The notes below the pieces were generated by a model. It searched no databases, had not been told where the DNA came from, and saw only the letters and a list, made by a program, of their open reading frames with translations. Positions 1 through 7,235 of a stretch of DNA of 55,356 nucleotides are shown here, piece after piece (within the stretch, counting starts at the first letter, position 1; each line of letters starts with the position of its first letter). Position numbers and translations under genes: made by a program. Source of the stretch: Clostridiales bacterium (GTDB lineage: Bacteria > Bacillota > Clostridia > Christensenellales > QALW01); NCBI GenBank assembly GCA_015069575.1, contig SVIH01000013.1, forward strand, positions 1-55,356, in the 5' to 3' direction.

Positions 1-1
1 G

Positions 2-1411
2 GCAGGTAAGGAAGCAGGCGCTTCCCCTTATATGCTTGCAGCAAGAATTAAAATGGAACAGGGCGCAAACGGTAATAAACTTGCCCACGGCACAGTTCCC
101 GGATACGAAGGCTATTACAATCATTTTAATATAGGCGCATACGCCCACGATGGCAGAAGCGCTATTGAAAACGGCGCAATTTATGCTAAAAATGAAAAGC
201 GCAACTGGAACACCCCTTATAAAGCAATATTAGGCGGTGCGCAGTTTTTGGTTAAAAACTATATTTCTGTTGGGCAGAATACCTTGTATCTTCAAAAGTA
301 TGACGTTGTTGACGGCGGAAACGGTCTTTACGGCCATCAGCATGCGACTAACGTTACCGCTGCGGTAAGTGGGTGTGCAACTTTAAGAGATGCTATTATA
401 AATGCTAACGCAACAGAATCACCCCTTAATTTTTTAATTCCTGTCTATGAGGATATGCCCGAAGATTACGGAACGCTTCCATTAAAAACAGGCAACGCCA
501 ACAACTTGTTATCTTCTTTGACTGTTGAAGGCGGAAGAATGGCATCAACCTTTAATAAATACACAATGGGTTACGATGTGTTTACCGAGGATACACAGAT
601 AACCGTTACTGCAAATGCGATGGAAACGGGCGCAAAAGTTGAAGGTATAGGAAAAATTGAATTAAAATATCAAATAAACAAGATTCCTATAACTGTTACG
701 GCAACTAATGGCTTAAAAAGAACCTATGTGCTTTGCGTTACAACGTCAAACAAACAATGTCACGGCGGTCACATTTACACAAGTGTATGCGACACAACTT
801 GTGATGAGTGTGAAGCAGAACGCATTGCCCCTCATAATTACGATAGTGATTGTGATGCGGTTTGTAATGATTGTGGAGAAACACGTATTCCGTCAGATCA
901 CACATATACCAATGTATGTGATGCCAACTGTGACGAATGTGGTAATGAACGTGTAGCACCCCATAAATACGATAATGATTGCGATACTAAGTGTAATGAT
1001 TGTTCTGTAATAAGAGAGGTAAATACAAGCCATACATATACAGATGTATGTGATACCGTTTGTGATAAGTGCTTTGAAACACGTGTAGCACCTCATAAAT
1101 ACGATAATGCTTGTGATGCTGAATGCAATGATTGTGGTTTAACGCGTATTCCATCTGACCACGTTTACGACAACGACAAAGATATGACTTGTAACGAATG
1201 CGGCTTTGAGAGATTCACCCCCGGCGACATCGACGGAAATGAAGGTGTTACTGACCGCGATGCAGTATATTTGCTGTATCACACCTTCTTGCCTCATTTA
1301 TACCCCGTAAATCAAGGTTGCGACTTTAACAAAGATGGCGAAGTAAATGATAAGGATGCCGTATACCTACTTTATCATACCTTCTTGCCTGCATTATATC
1401 CCATAGGTTAA
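2..1411 (+). CDS. Secreted glucosaminidase with Cys-rich repeats and C-terminal dockerin (5' partial)
   Basis: The reading frame is open to the window edge, so the start and any signal peptide lie upstream; the first methionine at 32 is internal. Residues equivalent to 1-130 match the bacterial endo-beta-N-acetylglucosaminidase (LytD-like) fold, with motifs SPYMLAARIKMEQG, GYYNHFNIGAY, WNTPYKAILGGAQFL and NTLYLQKY, so it probably cleaves the peptidoglycan glycan chain outside the cell. A cadherin-like beta-sandwich follows (LSSLTVEGG ... ITVTATNG). Next come about five to six Cys/His repeats of the pattern H-x-Y-x(4)-CD-x(2)-C-(D/N)-x-C. The C-terminus is a type I dockerin with two EF-hand-like loops (DIDGNEGVTDRD and DFNKDGEVNDKD), each followed by YLLYHTFLPxLYP. 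The cohesin-like gene starts 16 bases downstream with its own ribosome site, so the two are probably co-transcribed. Confidence 0.85.
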   Translation, partial: AGKEAGASPYMLAARIKMEQGANGNKLAHGTVPGYEGYYNHFNIGAYAHDGRSAIENGAIYAKNEKRNWNTPYKAILGGAQFLVKNYISVGQNTLYLQKYDVVDGGNGLYGHQHATNVTAAVSGCATLRDAIINANATESPLNFLIPVYEDMPEDYGTLPLKTGNANNLLSSLTVEGGRMASTFNKYTMGYDVFTEDTQITVTANAMETGAKVEGIGKIELKYQINKIPITVTATNGLKRTYVLCVTTSNKQCHGGHIYTSVCDTTCDECEAERIAPHNYDSDCDAVCNDCGETRIPSDHTYTNVCDANCDECGNERVAPHKYDNDCDTKCNDCSVIREVNTSHTYTDVCDTVCDKCFETRVAPHKYDNACDAECNDCGLTRIPSDHVYDNDKDMTCNECGFERFTPGDIDGNEGVTDRDAVYLLYHTFLPHLYPVNQGCDFNKDGEVNDKDAVYLLYHTFLPALYPIG

Positions 1412-1427
1412 CAAAAGGAGAAAAACT

Positions 1428-2630
1428 ATGAAAAAGATTTTATCAGTACTTATTTGTTTTGCATTGATTTTTAGTTTATCAATAACAGCATTTGCGGCAA
1501 GTGCAACATTAAACGGCGTTCCAAGTGAGCTTAAAAAGGATTCTACTGCCACGATTACAGTTAGCGTAAGCGGAAGTCCTACGGCATCTTCTGCGTTGGT
1601 TCAAGTAACTTTAGGTAGTGGACTTCAACTTGTGTCGGGTCAGTGGAAAAAATCCGGCATTATGCAGGATTTTAATGCATCTAACGGTGAAGGTGTTATA
1701 GCACTTTCTTCAGCAGGAAGCTTTGATGGTGCAGTGTTTAGCTTTGTTGTAAAGGGTAAAACTGTTTCTTCAACGGCACAAAGCGTTACTGTTAAATTAA
1801 CCTTTAAAAACGGCTCATCTGAAGTTGGTACTGCAAGCGTAACAAAATCCATTAAAGTAGTTTGCACAAGCCATACATACGGTGCATATTCAAAAAAGGA
1901 TGCATCAAACCATACCCGCACTTGTTCAGTTTGCCAGAGCGTTGAAACAAAAGCACATACCTGGAACAGTGGCACAGTAACAAAGAATGCAAGCTGTAAA
2001 GAAGCAGGTAGCAAAACTCTTACTTGCACCGCTTGTAATGCAACAAAAACCGAAACTATTGCAAAGACAAGCAATCATACTTATGGCGCTTGGACTCAGA
2101 CAAAGGCTCCCACTTGTACTGCAAAGGGTAGCGAAAGCCGCACTTGTTCAACTTGTAAGAAAGTAGAAACAAGAGACGTTAAGGCATTAGGTCACAAAAT
2201 GAGCGCTCCTACAGTAACAAAACAGGCTACTTGTAAGGAAGAAGGCTCACAAGAAGGCGTATGTTCAGTATGTAACACAAAATCAGTTCAGGCAATTCCA
2301 AAGCTTGAGCATAAACTTGGTGAATACACCGTAACTAAGGAAGCAACCCAAACAGAAACCGGTCTTAAAAAAGCAACTTGTACCGTTTGTGGTGAGGTTA
2401 AAGAAGAAGTAATACCTGCACTTTCAGCACCTGCAACACCTACACCAGAAGCAACACTGGAGGCAACTCCTGAAGTGACAGTTGAACCAACTGTTGCACC
2501 TACACCTGTTGAAAGTGAACAAAAGCAAGCAACAGGTATTGATTGGTATTGGTTACTTATTGTTGGAATAGTTGCATTTGGCGCAGGTATTGCAACAGGT
2601 TTTGTTTTAAAGAATAAAAAATCTAATTAA
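1428..2630 (+). CDS. Membrane-anchored cohesin-like surface protein with Cys-rich repeats
   Basis: A 400-residue exported protein starting at ATG 1428 behind AAAGGAG. It has an N-terminal signal peptide (about 1-24, ending AFAAS) and then a roughly 120-residue beta-rich domain (about 25-145) whose pattern (TITVSVSG, LQLVSGQW, GVIALSSAGSFDGAVFSFVVKG, VTVKLTFKNG) resembles cohesin or the related carbohydrate-binding fold. Four to five Cys/His repeats follow (TCSVC, TCTAC, TCSTC, VCSVC, TCTVC), then a Thr/Pro/Glu linker and one C-terminal membrane helix with a KNKK tail. There is no LPxTG motif, so anchoring is by the helix. It lies directly after a dockerin gene, which suggests it holds that enzyme at the cell surface. 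The cohesin assignment is by pattern only. Confidence 0.68.
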   Translation: MKKILSVLICFALIFSLSITAFAASATLNGVPSELKKDSTATITVSVSGSPTASSALVQVTLGSGLQLVSGQWKKSGIMQDFNASNGEGVIALSSAGSFDGAVFSFVVKGKTVSSTAQSVTVKLTFKNGSSEVGTASVTKSIKVVCTSHTYGAYSKKDASNHTRTCSVCQSVETKAHTWNSGTVTKNASCKEAGSKTLTCTACNATKTETIAKTSNHTYGAWTQTKAPTCTAKGSESRTCSTCKKVETRDVKALGHKMSAPTVTKQATCKEEGSQEGVCSVCNTKSVQAIPKLEHKLGEYTVTKEATQTETGLKKATCTVCGEVKEEVIPALSAPATPTPEATLEATPEVTVEPTVAPTPVESEQKQATGIDWYWLLIVGIVAFGAGIATGFVLKNKKSN

Positions 2631-2637
2631 CAAAAAA

Positions 2638-2672
2638 AGAGTGTTTCAATTTTGAAACACTCTTTTAATTTT
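2638..2672. terminator. Bidirectional intrinsic terminator
   Basis: A 12-bp inverted repeat (2638-2649 with 2652-2663) is flanked by an A-run on the left and a T-run on the right. It can end the cohesin transcript (+) and the rpiB transcript (-), which converge here. Confidence 0.9.
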
Positions 2673-2678
2673 TTATTC

Positions 2679-3119
2679 TTACCTTTTATCAATAGCGGTA
2701 ATCTTATTTATTCTATCAATGTGGCGTGAATCTCCGCTAAAATCCGTACCAAGCCAGGTGTCAACAATATCAAGGGCAAGGTTTAAACCGATAACGCGGG
2801 CACCAAGGGCAAGCACATTTGAATCATTATGTTCTCGTGTAGCGTGGGCAGAGAATGTATCACCGCATAATGCGCAACGGATACCTTCAACCTTGTTTGC
2901 GGCAATGCTCATACCAATACCTGTTCCGCAAATTAAAATGCCTTTTTCACAAACGCCCTCTGCAACTGCTTTTGCGCAAGGATAAGCATAATCAGGATAA
3001 TCAACGCTATTTGTACTTTCACAACCAAAATCCTTAATTTCATAGCCTTTTTTTGTTAAATGCTTGATAATTTCGTTCTTTAATTCATAACCGCCGTGGT
3101 CACAAGCAATAGCAATCAT
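2679..3119 (-). CDS. rpiB: Ribose-5-phosphate isomerase B
   Basis: A 146-residue protein that interconverts ribose 5-phosphate and ribulose 5-phosphate in the non-oxidative pentose phosphate pathway. The RpiB/LacAB pattern is clear: N-terminal IACDHGGYELK, central CGTGIGMSIAANK (catalytic Cys and anion-binding loop), and HNDSNVLALGARVIG. The length is typical of the family. The start at 3119 has GGAGGC eight bases upstream and lies two bases after the stop of the DUF1858 gene, so both are read from the promoter at 3367-3395. A bidirectional terminator follows. RpiB homologues can also act on allose 6-phosphate, but nothing nearby points to that. Confidence 0.95.
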   Translation of the reverse strand: MIAIACDHGGYELKNEIIKHLTKKGYEIKDFGCESTNSVDYPDYAYPCAKAVAEGVCEKGILICGTGIGMSIAANKVEGIRCALCGDTFSAHATREHNDSNVLALGARVIGLNLALDIVDTWLGTDFSGDSRHIDRINKITAIDKR

Positions 3120-3121
3120 TT

Positions 3122-3334
3122 TTATGCCTCCTCATCTGCTGCAAGAAATTTATTTATAAGGTCAAGTAATGCGTCGCTGTCAATATTATGCACCATACAA
3201 GCCTCTTCTAAAGTTTCATTCTGTGCACTTGGGCATGAAACACAGAACATACCATGGCCTAAAAAAAGTGCGGCAACCTCAGGATTCATTTCAAGAATTT
3301 CACCAATAGTATTTTGTTTAGTAGCTTGTTTCAT
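3122..3334 (-). CDS. DUF1858 domain protein
   Basis: A 70-residue soluble protein carrying the short DUF1858 fold: a helix beginning TIGEILEMNPEVAALFLGHGMFCVSCPSA and then a second helical half. The motif GMFCVSCPSA holds a C-x(2)-C pair, which in this family is thought to bind a metal or act in redox chemistry; the exact role is unknown. It starts at 3334 behind AAAGGAG and is the first gene of a two-gene operon with rpiB under a consensus promoter. Members of the family often sit near redox or hybrid-cluster genes; here the partner is a sugar isomerase, which gives no functional hint. Confidence 0.85.
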   Translation of the reverse strand: MKQATKQNTIGEILEMNPEVAALFLGHGMFCVSCPSAQNETLEEACMVHNIDSDALLDLINKFLAADEEA

Positions 3335-3366
3335 TTAAAAAACTCCTTTAAACATTTGATAGGTAT

Positions 3367-3395
3367 ATTATATATCGTACGGTTATTTTTGTCAA
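3367..3395 (-). promoter_or_regulatory. Consensus sigma-A promoter for DUF1858-rpiB
   Basis: On the minus strand TTGACA (3390-3395) and TATAAT (3367-3372) are separated by exactly 17 bases, both perfect matches. The rest of the gap up to minD is AT-rich with no other clear site. Confidence 0.88.
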
Positions 3396-3525
3396 TTTTC
3401 ATCTGAATAATTTGTAGTGTTTTTTCTATCTTTGTCATTAGTTAAAAACCGACAAAAACATTTCTTTCTTTTTTTAAAAATGTTATGTATCATAAAGTAA
3501 AAAATAAAAGGGATGTGTTTTAATT

Positions 3526-4320
3526 ATGGGAAGGGTAATTGTTGTAACAAGCGGTAAAGGCGGTGTAGGGAAAACAACTGCCTGTGCAAATATCGGACAT
3601 GCTTTAGCAAAAAGCGGTAAAGAAGTTTTACTAATAGATACCGATCTTGGTTTGCGCAATCTTGATACAGCATTGGGACTTGAAAACAGAATTGTTTTTG
3701 ATATTGTTGATGTTATAGAAAACAGATGTCGCATAAAACAAGCAATAATAAGAGATAAAAGAAATGAACATTTAAGCCTTATGCCTGCAAGCCAATCAAA
3801 AGATAAAAACTCAATTAACGAAGAAAATATGGTTAATCTTGTAAGGGAATTAAAAAACCAGTATGATTTTATATTATTGGATTGCCCCGCAGGTATTGAA
3901 CAAGGCTTTAAAAACGCAATAGCAGGTGCAGATGAGGCGCTTGTTATTTGCACCCCGGAAGTATCATCAGTCCGCGATGCCGATAGGGTAATAGGGCTTA
4001 TGGCAGCAAGCGAAATAAGTCGAATAAGCCTTGTTGTAAACAGAATAAAACCTGAACTTGTTCGAAGCGGAGATATGCTATCATTAGAAGATGTTGAGGA
4101 TATTTTAGGGCAAAAAGCAATCGGGGCAATAGTTGATGATGCGATGATAGTAAAAGCAACAAATTTAGGTGAAGCGGCTGTAAATATGCCAACAAGCAAA
4201 GCCGGTAAAGCCTATGAAAATATTGCCAAAAGGCTTATGGGTGAAAATATTCCCATAAATCTGAACAGTCCTATAGGCGCTATACTTGATAAACTTTTTT
4301 TAAAGAAAAGTGCAGTTTAA
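3526..4320 (+). CDS. minD: Septum site-determining ATPase MinD
   Basis: A 264-residue ParA/MinD-type ATPase. It shows the deviant Walker A motif SGKGGVGKTT near residue 10, DTDLGLRNLD, and the switch DCPAGIEQGF. The C-terminal segment (about 250-264, IGAILDKLFLKK) looks like the amphipathic membrane-targeting helix of MinD. It binds the membrane in its ATP form and positions the division site with MinE (and MinC where present). minE follows after 15 bases. minC is not seen in the 190 bases upstream, where the strand switches. The ATG is preceded by AAAGGGATG at a slightly long spacing. Confidence 0.96.
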   Translation: MGRVIVVTSGKGGVGKTTACANIGHALAKSGKEVLLIDTDLGLRNLDTALGLENRIVFDIVDVIENRCRIKQAIIRDKRNEHLSLMPASQSKDKNSINEENMVNLVRELKNQYDFILLDCPAGIEQGFKNAIAGADEALVICTPEVSSVRDADRVIGLMAASEISRISLVVNRIKPELVRSGDMLSLEDVEDILGQKAIGAIVDDAMIVKATNLGEAAVNMPTSKAGKAYENIAKRLMGENIPINLNSPIGAILDKLFLKKSAV

Positions 4321-4335
4321 CAAGGAGGCAGAAAG

Positions 4336-4581
4336 ATGTTTGGATTTTTTAAAAAAAGTAACAGTAAAAAAGCAGCAAAAGAAAGGCTTATGTCAGTAGT
4401 ATCCCGTGATCGCGCCAATGTTTCGGCTGAATTTATATTAAAAATGACAGCAGATATAATACAAGCGGCTGTAAAATACATTGAACCGGATTATGATAAA
4501 ATATCGGTTTCAATTGAGCGGAATGGATCAAGTGCATGCTTGCTTGCAAGAATGCCGGTTAACTTTTTTAAAGCCATATAA
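4336..4581 (+). CDS. minE: Cell division topological specificity factor MinE
   Basis: An 81-residue protein with the MinE layout: a short basic, membrane-seeking N-terminus (MFGFFKKSNSKKAAKERL), the MinD-contact segment SVVSRDRANVS, and a C-terminal dimerising alpha/beta domain ending near SIERNGSSACLLARMPV. MinE stimulates the MinD ATPase and drives Min oscillation. The start has AAGGAGG nine bases upstream and lies 15 bases after minD. Its presence means this lineage uses MinE and not only a DivIVA-type system. Confidence 0.9.
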   Translation: MFGFFKKSNSKKAAKERLMSVVSRDRANVSAEFILKMTADIIQAAVKYIEPDYDKISVSIERNGSSACLLARMPVNFFKAI

Positions 4582-4585
4582 AAAC

Positions 4586-4614
4586 TTGATAAATAATTTT
4601 AAGTATGTTATAAT
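4586..4614 (+). promoter_or_regulatory. Promoter upstream of rodA
   Basis: TTGATA (4586-4591) and a perfect TATAAT (4609-4614) are 17 bases apart, immediately after minE. It would give rodA its own transcript with a short leader. Confidence 0.85.
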
Positions 4615-4643
4615 ATATTTAAAATTAATTGTTTGGAGTTTAT

Positions 4644-5789
4644 ATGTGGCTTTTTGATAAAAGAAAACTGCATAACATTGAATACATACTTCTTATTATT
4701 GTAGGTGTAATATGCCTGTTTGGTCTTGTGGCTATATTGGCAGCGCTTGCCGATGCGTCTACAGGCGGTGAGGAAGCAGACCTGCTTGAAACTCTTTCAC
4801 GCCTTAATTTTGTTACTGTAAGAAAACATGCAATGTGGATAGGCGTAGGCTTTTTGGCGCTTGTTTGTGTTGCTATGCTTGATTATCGTATTTATTCAAA
4901 AATATGGTATGTTGTAATGGCAGTGTGCGTTGGTCTTATTGTTTTCACAGGGTTTTTTGGTGTTGAACAAGGCGGTACAAGAGGTTGGATAAAGATAAGT
5001 GAAAGTTTTTATTTTCAGCCAACAGAGGTAGGTAAATTAGGCTTGATATTACTTCTTGCAAAAACTATTTCACAAAAAGAAAGCCTTGAAAAATTTAAAG
5101 ACCTTATACCAACATTAATGGTAATGATAGTTTTTTCAATAGCATTATTAACGCAAATGGATATAGGAACATCTCTTGTTTATATTTTTATATTTGCAAT
5201 GATGGTTTTTACAGGCGGAATAAGATGGAAGCATATATTGATTCTATCAGGGGTTCTTCTTGTATGCTGTGTTCTTTTATGGTTTGTTATGGGTGAAAAA
5301 CAACAAAGCCGTATCATAAACTTTTTAAGCGGTGAAGATGTTGTTCAACTCAAATATGCAAAATACGCAATTGGTTCAGGCGGTTTCTTCGGCAAGGGAA
5401 TTCTTGGTGTGGATTCAATTTCTCAAGCAGGGGATATTTTTGCAATTCATACTGATTTCATCTTTGCATCAATTGGCGAATCTATGGGCTTTTTAGGTGG
5501 ATTAACCCTTATAGGCTTATATGTTATAATGGAAATCAGAATGTGGTATCTTATCCAGCATAAAGCCTGTGACAGATGCGGTAAAATGATTATAATGGGC
5601 GTTATGGCAATGTTTATGTTTCATATATTTGAAAATATAGGTATGGTTATGGGCATAATGCCAATAACGGGCATTCCGCTACCGTTTATTTCATATGGTG
5701 GAAGTAATATGCTAACCAATATGATAGCAATCGGCCTTGTTGAAAGTGTGTGTATTAACCGACCCATAGAGCCTTTTACTGCAGATTGA
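4644..5789 (+). CDS. rodA: RodA-type SEDS peptidoglycan glycosyltransferase
   Basis: A 381-residue polytopic membrane protein of the SEDS (FtsW/RodA/SpoVE) family, which polymerises lipid II into glycan strands. About ten hydrophobic helices are seen. Diagnostic stretches include FGVEQGGTRGWIKI, FYFQPTEVGKLGLIL and, near the C-terminus, MPITGIPLPFISYGGSNM. RodA is preferred over FtsW because clostridial minCDE clusters are commonly followed by rodA. The start chosen is ATG 4644, five bases after GGAG; a TTG at 4629 would overlap that ribosome site. An intrinsic hairpin follows at 5807-5847. Confidence 0.88.
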   Translation: MWLFDKRKLHNIEYILLIIVGVICLFGLVAILAALADASTGGEEADLLETLSRLNFVTVRKHAMWIGVGFLALVCVAMLDYRIYSKIWYVVMAVCVGLIVFTGFFGVEQGGTRGWIKISESFYFQPTEVGKLGLILLLAKTISQKESLEKFKDLIPTLMVMIVFSIALLTQMDIGTSLVYIFIFAMMVFTGGIRWKHILILSGVLLVCCVLLWFVMGEKQQSRIINFLSGEDVVQLKYAKYAIGSGGFFGKGILGVDSISQAGDIFAIHTDFIFASIGESMGFLGGLTLIGLYVIMEIRMWYLIQHKACDRCGKMIIMGVMAMFMFHIFENIGMVMGIMPITGIPLPFISYGGSNMLTNMIAIGLVESVCINRPIEPFTAD

Positions 5790-5796
5790 TTTTTGT

Positions 5797-5847
5797 TATA
5801 ATTTGTTACCCTTTACGCATATATTACTGCGTAGGGGGTATTTTTTT
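5797..5847 (+). promoter_or_regulatory. TATAAT box and terminator-like hairpin that buries the spoIVFA ribosome site
   Basis: A TATAAT sits at 5797-5802 (no good -35). A 13-bp stem follows: 5807-5819 pairs with 5828-5840, including two G-U pairs, with an 8-base loop. Seven Ts (5841-5847) come next, then the ATG of the next gene. The right arm contains the AGGGGG ribosome site. It looks like the rodA terminator, but the same structure would hide the downstream start. Confidence 0.75.
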
Positions 5848-6381
5848 ATGAAAAAACAAAATATTATAGGGATAACGGCGCTTTTTTTGATAATTTGTTT
5901 ATCAATTTTTGTGGTTTTTTCTGAAAATTCTGCCGCAAAAAATATAAAAGGCGCCATTAATATGAGCCTTGAAGAAGATTTTAAAATTAAAGAAAGTTTA
6001 GGGCAAATTTTTTTTGTTGAAAATGAAGATGATTCAGTAAGTGCTTCAACTTCTGTTACGGTATCAGATTTAATTTCACCAAGTGCTACAGGCAAAATTA
6101 CACAAAAACTTGTTTTAGGTCAGCCACAGATTATTATTGAATGTGAAAAATATTCAAGCATATTGGCAACGGGTGACGGAATAATTGAAAGTGTATCGTC
6201 AGACAGAATAACATTAAGACATTATGATGGAAAATTAAGCGAATACAAAAATGTGGGTAGTGTGGTAAAAAAAGGTGATAAGGTAAAAATGGGTGAAAGC
6301 ATAGGATATGCAAAAGATGCAGTTGAGTATAAATTATATGAAAATTTAATTGCCATAGACCCACTGGAATATATTTCTTGA
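5848..6381 (+). CDS. SpoIVFA-like protein with degenerate LytM/M23 domain
   Basis: A 177-residue protein from ATG 5848. A single N-terminal membrane helix (about 5-25) is followed by a linker and a C-terminal domain of the LytM/M23 type (ILATGDGIIESVSSDRITLRHYDGK ... VKKGDKVKMGESIGYA). The zinc-binding His residues expected of an active M23 peptidase are not evident, so it is probably a non-catalytic scaffold. It lies directly before the SpoIVFB-like protease and overlaps it by four bases, matching the Bacillus spoIVFA-spoIVFB order, where SpoIVFA holds and inhibits SpoIVFB in the outer forespore membrane. The name rests mainly on this context. A longer start at 5803 would run through the hairpin. 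Confidence 0.72.
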   Translation: MKKQNIIGITALFLIICLSIFVVFSENSAAKNIKGAINMSLEEDFKIKESLGQIFFVENEDDSVSASTSVTVSDLISPSATGKITQKLVLGQPQIIIECEKYSSILATGDGIIESVSSDRITLRHYDGKLSEYKNVGSVVKKGDKVKMGESIGYAKDAVEYKLYENLIAIDPLEYIS

Positions 6382-7235
6382 ATTTGTTCAGCATCAAAAA
6401 CACTAAAATTAAACTTGATATTACAATGCTTTTTTTAGGCAGTTTGTGGATTATATCGGGTAATACAGTAACTCTATTAACAATGATGTTTGCGGTGTTA
6501 CTTCATGAAGCGGCACATTGTTTAAGTGCAAAAATATTTGGGCTTGAAACAACAGAAATTACTTTATATTTGTTTGGTGGTCTTGCAGAAATTAAAGGGA
6601 TAGACGAGGATTGTGTTAAAGAAGGTATAATTGCATTTTCCGGACCTTTAATCAGTGTTTTTACAGGCTTTTTATGGCAAATAGGTGCAGAAAAATCAGT
6701 ATTACCTTTCTGGCAAGAATTTATAGATTATTCATATGCTATTGCGTTAATAAATTTATTGCCTGTGTATCCGCTTGATGGGGGCAGAATTCTTCTTTGC
6801 CTGTTTAAAAGTATGTTTGGTATAAAAAAAGGCGAAAAATTAACAAAATTTATCGGGGTTAGTGTTTCTGTTTTATTTTTAACTAAAAACATAATATCCT
6901 TAATTTTATGGGGTAAAGCACAGGGGCTAGTAATGGCTGTTTTTATGGTTATAGCATCACTAAAAACTATAAAAAAACCAAAAAATGTTTATATGCGTGA
7001 AAAATCATGGCAAAATATTGAAAATATAAAAATAATAAAGGCTTACGAAAACGAAAGCCTTTTAACAGTTTCAAAAAAATTGTTTGGAACAAATTTTTAT
7101 ATTATATTAGTCTTTAATGAATATCATGATGTTGTAGGAATGTTAACAGAAAAACAAATAAATGAAAAATTGTTTTTTAACAGTGCCTTTACTTTAAAAG
7201 AAGCAATTAAAAATCAAAACAGTCAAGTTCCTTGA
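6378..7235 (+). CDS. Site-2 protease, SpoIVFB-like (M50)
   Basis: A 285-residue membrane metalloprotease. The zinc motif HEAAH sits in the segment VLLHEAAHCLSAK (about residue 43), and the second conserved motif NLLPVYPLDGGR supplies the third ligand. Several membrane helices surround them, and the C-terminus ends in a CBS-like segment (about 225-280). In Bacillus SpoIVFB cleaves pro-sigma-K in the mother cell. The start appears to be TTG at 6378, overlapping the previous stop by four bases, so translation is probably coupled; a TTG at 6384 is an alternative. The 3' end overlaps the convergent dusB gene by 29 bases. Confidence 0.88.
   Translation: MNLFSIKNTKIKLDITMLFLGSLWIISGNTVTLLTMMFAVLLHEAAHCLSAKIFGLETTEITLYLFGGLAEIKGIDEDCVKEGIIAFSGPLISVFTGFLWQIGAEKSVLPFWQEFIDYSYAIALINLLPVYPLDGGRILLCLFKSMFGIKKGEKLTKFIGVSVSVLFLTKNIISLILWGKAQGLVMAVFMVIASLKTIKKPKNVYMREKSWQNIENIKIIKAYENESLLTVSKKLFGTNFYIILVFNEYHDVVGMLTEKQINEKLFFNSAFTLKEAIKNQNSQVP

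Noticed and set aside
738-1096. Open frames on both strands across the Cys-rich repeats at 726-1096
   Set aside because: They arise from the repetitive Cys/Asp codons of the glucosaminidase gene and have no ribosome sites or sensible composition.
1640-2074. Minus-strand frame of 144 codons opposite the cohesin-like gene
   Set aside because: A shadow of the repeat-rich plus-strand gene without a ribosome site.
3483-4199. Long minus-strand frame of 238 codons opposite minD
   Set aside because: It mirrors the minD coding sequence, which has clear ATPase motifs; the antisense product has biased, meaningless composition.
5803-5847. Upstream start giving the SpoIVFA-like protein a longer N-terminus
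   Set aside because: It lies inside the hairpin and removes the membrane helix from the N-terminal end; the ATG at 5848 has the ribosome site.
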